From Streptomyces spiroverticillatus (GTDB lineage: Bacteria; Actinomycetota; Actinomycetes; Streptomycetales; Streptomycetaceae), in NCBI GenBank assembly GCA_014650415.1, contig BMUX01000004.1:372001-436000 (forward strand): a stretch of DNA of 64,000 nucleotides, written 5' to 3'. Both the position numbers and the translations under genes were made by a program. Below are positions 62,208-64,000 of this stretch, piece by piece. The notes beneath the pieces are model-generated. The model worked only from the letters and a program-made list of their open reading frames with translations, ran no database searches and was not told the origin of the DNA. Positions within the stretch are counted from its first letter, which is position 1; each line of letters begins with the position of its first letter.

Positions 62208-62361
62208 TTCGCGCGCCCTGGGGGCTCCGCCGGAGGTGCAACCACTCGGGACCGGAACACCCCGCCCCCGTGCACCCCTTACGCCACACCCAAACGACCC
62301 GCAGTGCAATTTCACATACCACTCCTTGACCTCCGCACCACCCTCCGGCGACGATCTCCCC

Positions 62362-64000
62362 ATGCCCCTGGAACCCCTGAGCGACCCCTTCCTCGCCCTC
62401 TCCGCCCGCACCGCCCGCTTCTCCTACGGCGCCCCGCGCGCCACCTCCTTCGCCGACGACGGCGCGCGCCTCTTCTTCCTGCGCTCGGCCGGACCCACCG
62501 ACCCGTACGACGACCTCTGGATCCTGGACACCGCCACCGGCGAGGAGCACCGGCTCACCGACTGCCGCACCCTCGCCCCGAGCGGCGGCGAACCCCCGCT
62601 GGTGGAAAGGCAGTTGAGGGAGCGCATCCGTCTCGTCGCGGCCGGTATCGGCTCGTACGTGCTCTCCGGTGACGGCCGCTTCGCCGTCTTCGCCCTGTAC
62701 GGCCGCCTGTTCCGCGTCGCCACCGCCCCGGACGCCAAGCCGCAGCCGCAGGAACTCCCCACGCCGGGCCCGGTCTTCGACCCGCGCCCGAACGCGGACG
62801 GCTCACGGATCGCGTACGTCAGCGAGAACCGCCTGTACGTCGTGGACTGCGACCGGGACGTCACCGCGCAGGTCTCCCCGGAGGACGGCGCCCGCTGGGG
62901 TGTCGCCGAGTTCGCGGCGGCCGAGGAGCTGGGCCGCTCTCGCGGCCACTGGTGGGCGCCGGACGGCCGCACCCTGCTGGCCGCCCGGGTGGACGAGTCG
63001 GCGCTGCCCCGCCTGGACTACGGCGGCGAGTTCGCGTACCCGCAGGCCGGCGGCCCGAACGCGGACGTGCAGCTGTGGGCACTGGGCGAGGGCCACCACG
63101 TACACCTGGAGTGGGACACGTCGGCGCACCCGTACGTCACGGACGCCGGGTGGCAGTCGGACACCGAGATCCGGCTGACGGTGCAGGACCGGCTCCAGCG
63201 CGAGCTGCTCTGGCTGGCAGCAGACCCGGCATCGGGCACCACCCGGGTGCTGTCGCGGACGACGCACGCACTGTGGGTGGAGCAAGTGCCGGGCACTCCG
63301 GCCGAATTGACGGATGGTCGGATTCTGACGCCGGGCGAGACCGTGGACGGCGGTGCGCAGGCACTGGTGGCGGACGGGCGGCTGCTCACCGGGCCCGAAC
63401 TCCAAGTGCGCTCTTTCGCGGGCGAGTTCGAGGGCTCGCTCGTGGTCGAGGCGGCTCTCGACGAGCCCGCCGACCAGCATGTCGTCCTGATCGACCCGGC
63501 GAGCGGGGCGGTGCGTCCGCTGACCGAGGGCCCCGGGGTGCACGCCGTGGTGGTGTCGTCCGGGGCGCTGCTGATCGTGTCGGCGGTACCGGGCGAGCAG
63601 GTCCGGCGTACCGTACGCACCTCCGACGGCCGGGAGTTGGAACTGCGCAGCCTCGCCGAGCCGCTGCCGTACACGGTCGCGCCGCGCTTCGCCCGGGTCA
63701 CCACCCACCGCCTCCCGACTCAGGTGGTGCTGCCGCGCGGGCATGTCGCCGGGGAGCGGCTGCCCGTACTCCTGGACGTGTACGGCGGTCCGGGCGCGCA
63801 GGCCGTGACCAGCGACCCGCAGGCGCAGCAGCACCGGCAGTGGTGGGCCGACCAGGGCTTCGCGGTGGTGACGGTCGACAACCGGGGCACCTCGAACGTC
63901 TCGCCCGCGTTCACGCACGCCATGTACCGGGACTTCTCCCGCATCACGCTCGACGACCAGGTGGCGGCGCTGCACGAACTCGGTTCGCTGCACCCGGAGT
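62362..64000 (+). CDS. S9 family peptidase (dipeptidyl-peptidase IV / prolyl oligopeptidase type), 3' truncated by window
   Basis: The frame is open from ATG 62362 to the right edge (546 residues visible), beginning MPLEPLSDPFLALSART. The N-terminal beta-propeller of the DPP4 type is recognisable (FADDGARLFFLRSA; YDDLWILDTATGEEHRLTD; DARPNADGS-type repeats; RGHWWAPDGRTLLAARVDES). The start of the alpha/beta-hydrolase domain is LPVLLDVYGGPGAQAV and GFAVVTVDNRGTS. The catalytic Ser, Asp and His lie beyond the window. These enzymes cut short peptides after proline or alanine. No signal peptide is seen, so it is probably cytoplasmic. Confidence 0.9.
   Translation, partial: MPLEPLSDPFLALSARTARFSYGAPRATSFADDGARLFFLRSAGPTDPYDDLWILDTATGEEHRLTDCRTLAPSGGEPPLVERQLRERIRLVAAGIGSYVLSGDGRFAVFALYGRLFRVATAPDAKPQPQELPTPGPVFDPRPNADGSRIAYVSENRLYVVDCDRDVTAQVSPEDGARWGVAEFAAAEELGRSRGHWWAPDGRTLLAARVDESALPRLDYGGEFAYPQAGGPNADVQLWALGEGHHVHLEWDTSAHPYVTDAGWQSDTEIRLTVQDRLQRELLWLAADPASGTTRVLSRTTHALWVEQVPGTPAELTDGRILTPGETVDGGAQALVADGRLLTGPELQVRSFAGEFEGSLVVEAALDEPADQHVVLIDPASGAVRPLTEGPGVHAVVVSSGALLIVSAVPGEQVRRTVRTSDGRELELRSLAEPLPYTVAPRFARVTTHRLPTQVVLPRGHVAGERLPVLLDVYGGPGAQAVTSDPQAQQHRQWWADQGFAVVTVDNRGTSNVSPAFTHAMYRDFSRITLDDQVAALHELGSLHPE

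Noticed and set aside
62803..63993. 396-residue open frame on the minus strand near the right edge
   Set aside because: The plus strand encodes a continuous S9 peptidase with DPP4-type and hydrolase motifs through the same region.

Overview
The window is about 64 kb of high-GC chromosomal DNA. Codons strongly prefer G or C at the third position, GTG starts are common, four-base start/stop overlaps are frequent, and the gene set points to Streptomyces or a very close relative. From memory, and not checked by alignment, the backbone order resembles the S. coelicolor chromosome around SCO5998-SCO6026, on the opposite strand sense: a fatty-acid oxidation gene, dxs, a xylose-type ABC importer, a Rok7B7-like ROK regulator, a chitobiose-type importer, aconitase and a MurA paralogue.

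1-13.5 kb: the end of a 3-hydroxyacyl-CoA dehydrogenase gene is followed by two divergent, tightly coupled operons that look like a wall-glycopolymer locus. The minus-strand arm carries a CDP-alcohol phosphatidyltransferase, a 1498-residue protein with two GT2 domains and a TagF-like polymerase domain, and an exported phosphodiester glycosidase. The plus-strand arm carries galE, an SGNH esterase, a small protein with an Ig/cadherin-like repeat, and an LCP ligase. A lectin/propeller-like protein and a NYN-domain protein follow.

13.5-35.5 kb: membrane and sugar-uptake genes. These are a GT39-type mannosyltransferase, an APC amino-acid permease, dxs with a clear hairpin-plus-T terminator, a xylFGH-like importer with an unusual 620-bp hairpin-rich spacer, its ROK regulator, and two complete ATPase-less CUT1 importers. 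The second importer is transcribed divergently from a secreted GH92 alpha-mannosidase.

35.5-50.6 kb: a heterodimeric ABC exporter behind an iron-box-like site, with complementary degeneracy in its two ATPases; two tandem secreted VCBS/FG-GAP paralogues sharing a near-identical 30-bp upstream element; aconitase; a virginiamycin B lyase-like protein; an FAD oxidoreductase; an XRE-MurA fusion; a small membrane protein; and a divergent DUF4188/MerR pair with a clear palindrome between them.

50.6-60.8 kb: an apparent aromatic or organic-acid catabolic block. One arm has an MHS transporter, IclR regulator, Rieske oxygenase, a 52-residue cysteine-containing protein and a ferredoxin-type reductase. 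A MarR regulator sits between it and a divergent arm of SDR, amidohydrolase, CoA ligase and MaoC hydratase. A PaaX-type regulator closes the block. 60.8-64 kb: a DUF2993 protein and the start of an S9 peptidase. No tRNA, rRNA, CRISPR array, transposase or phage gene was seen.
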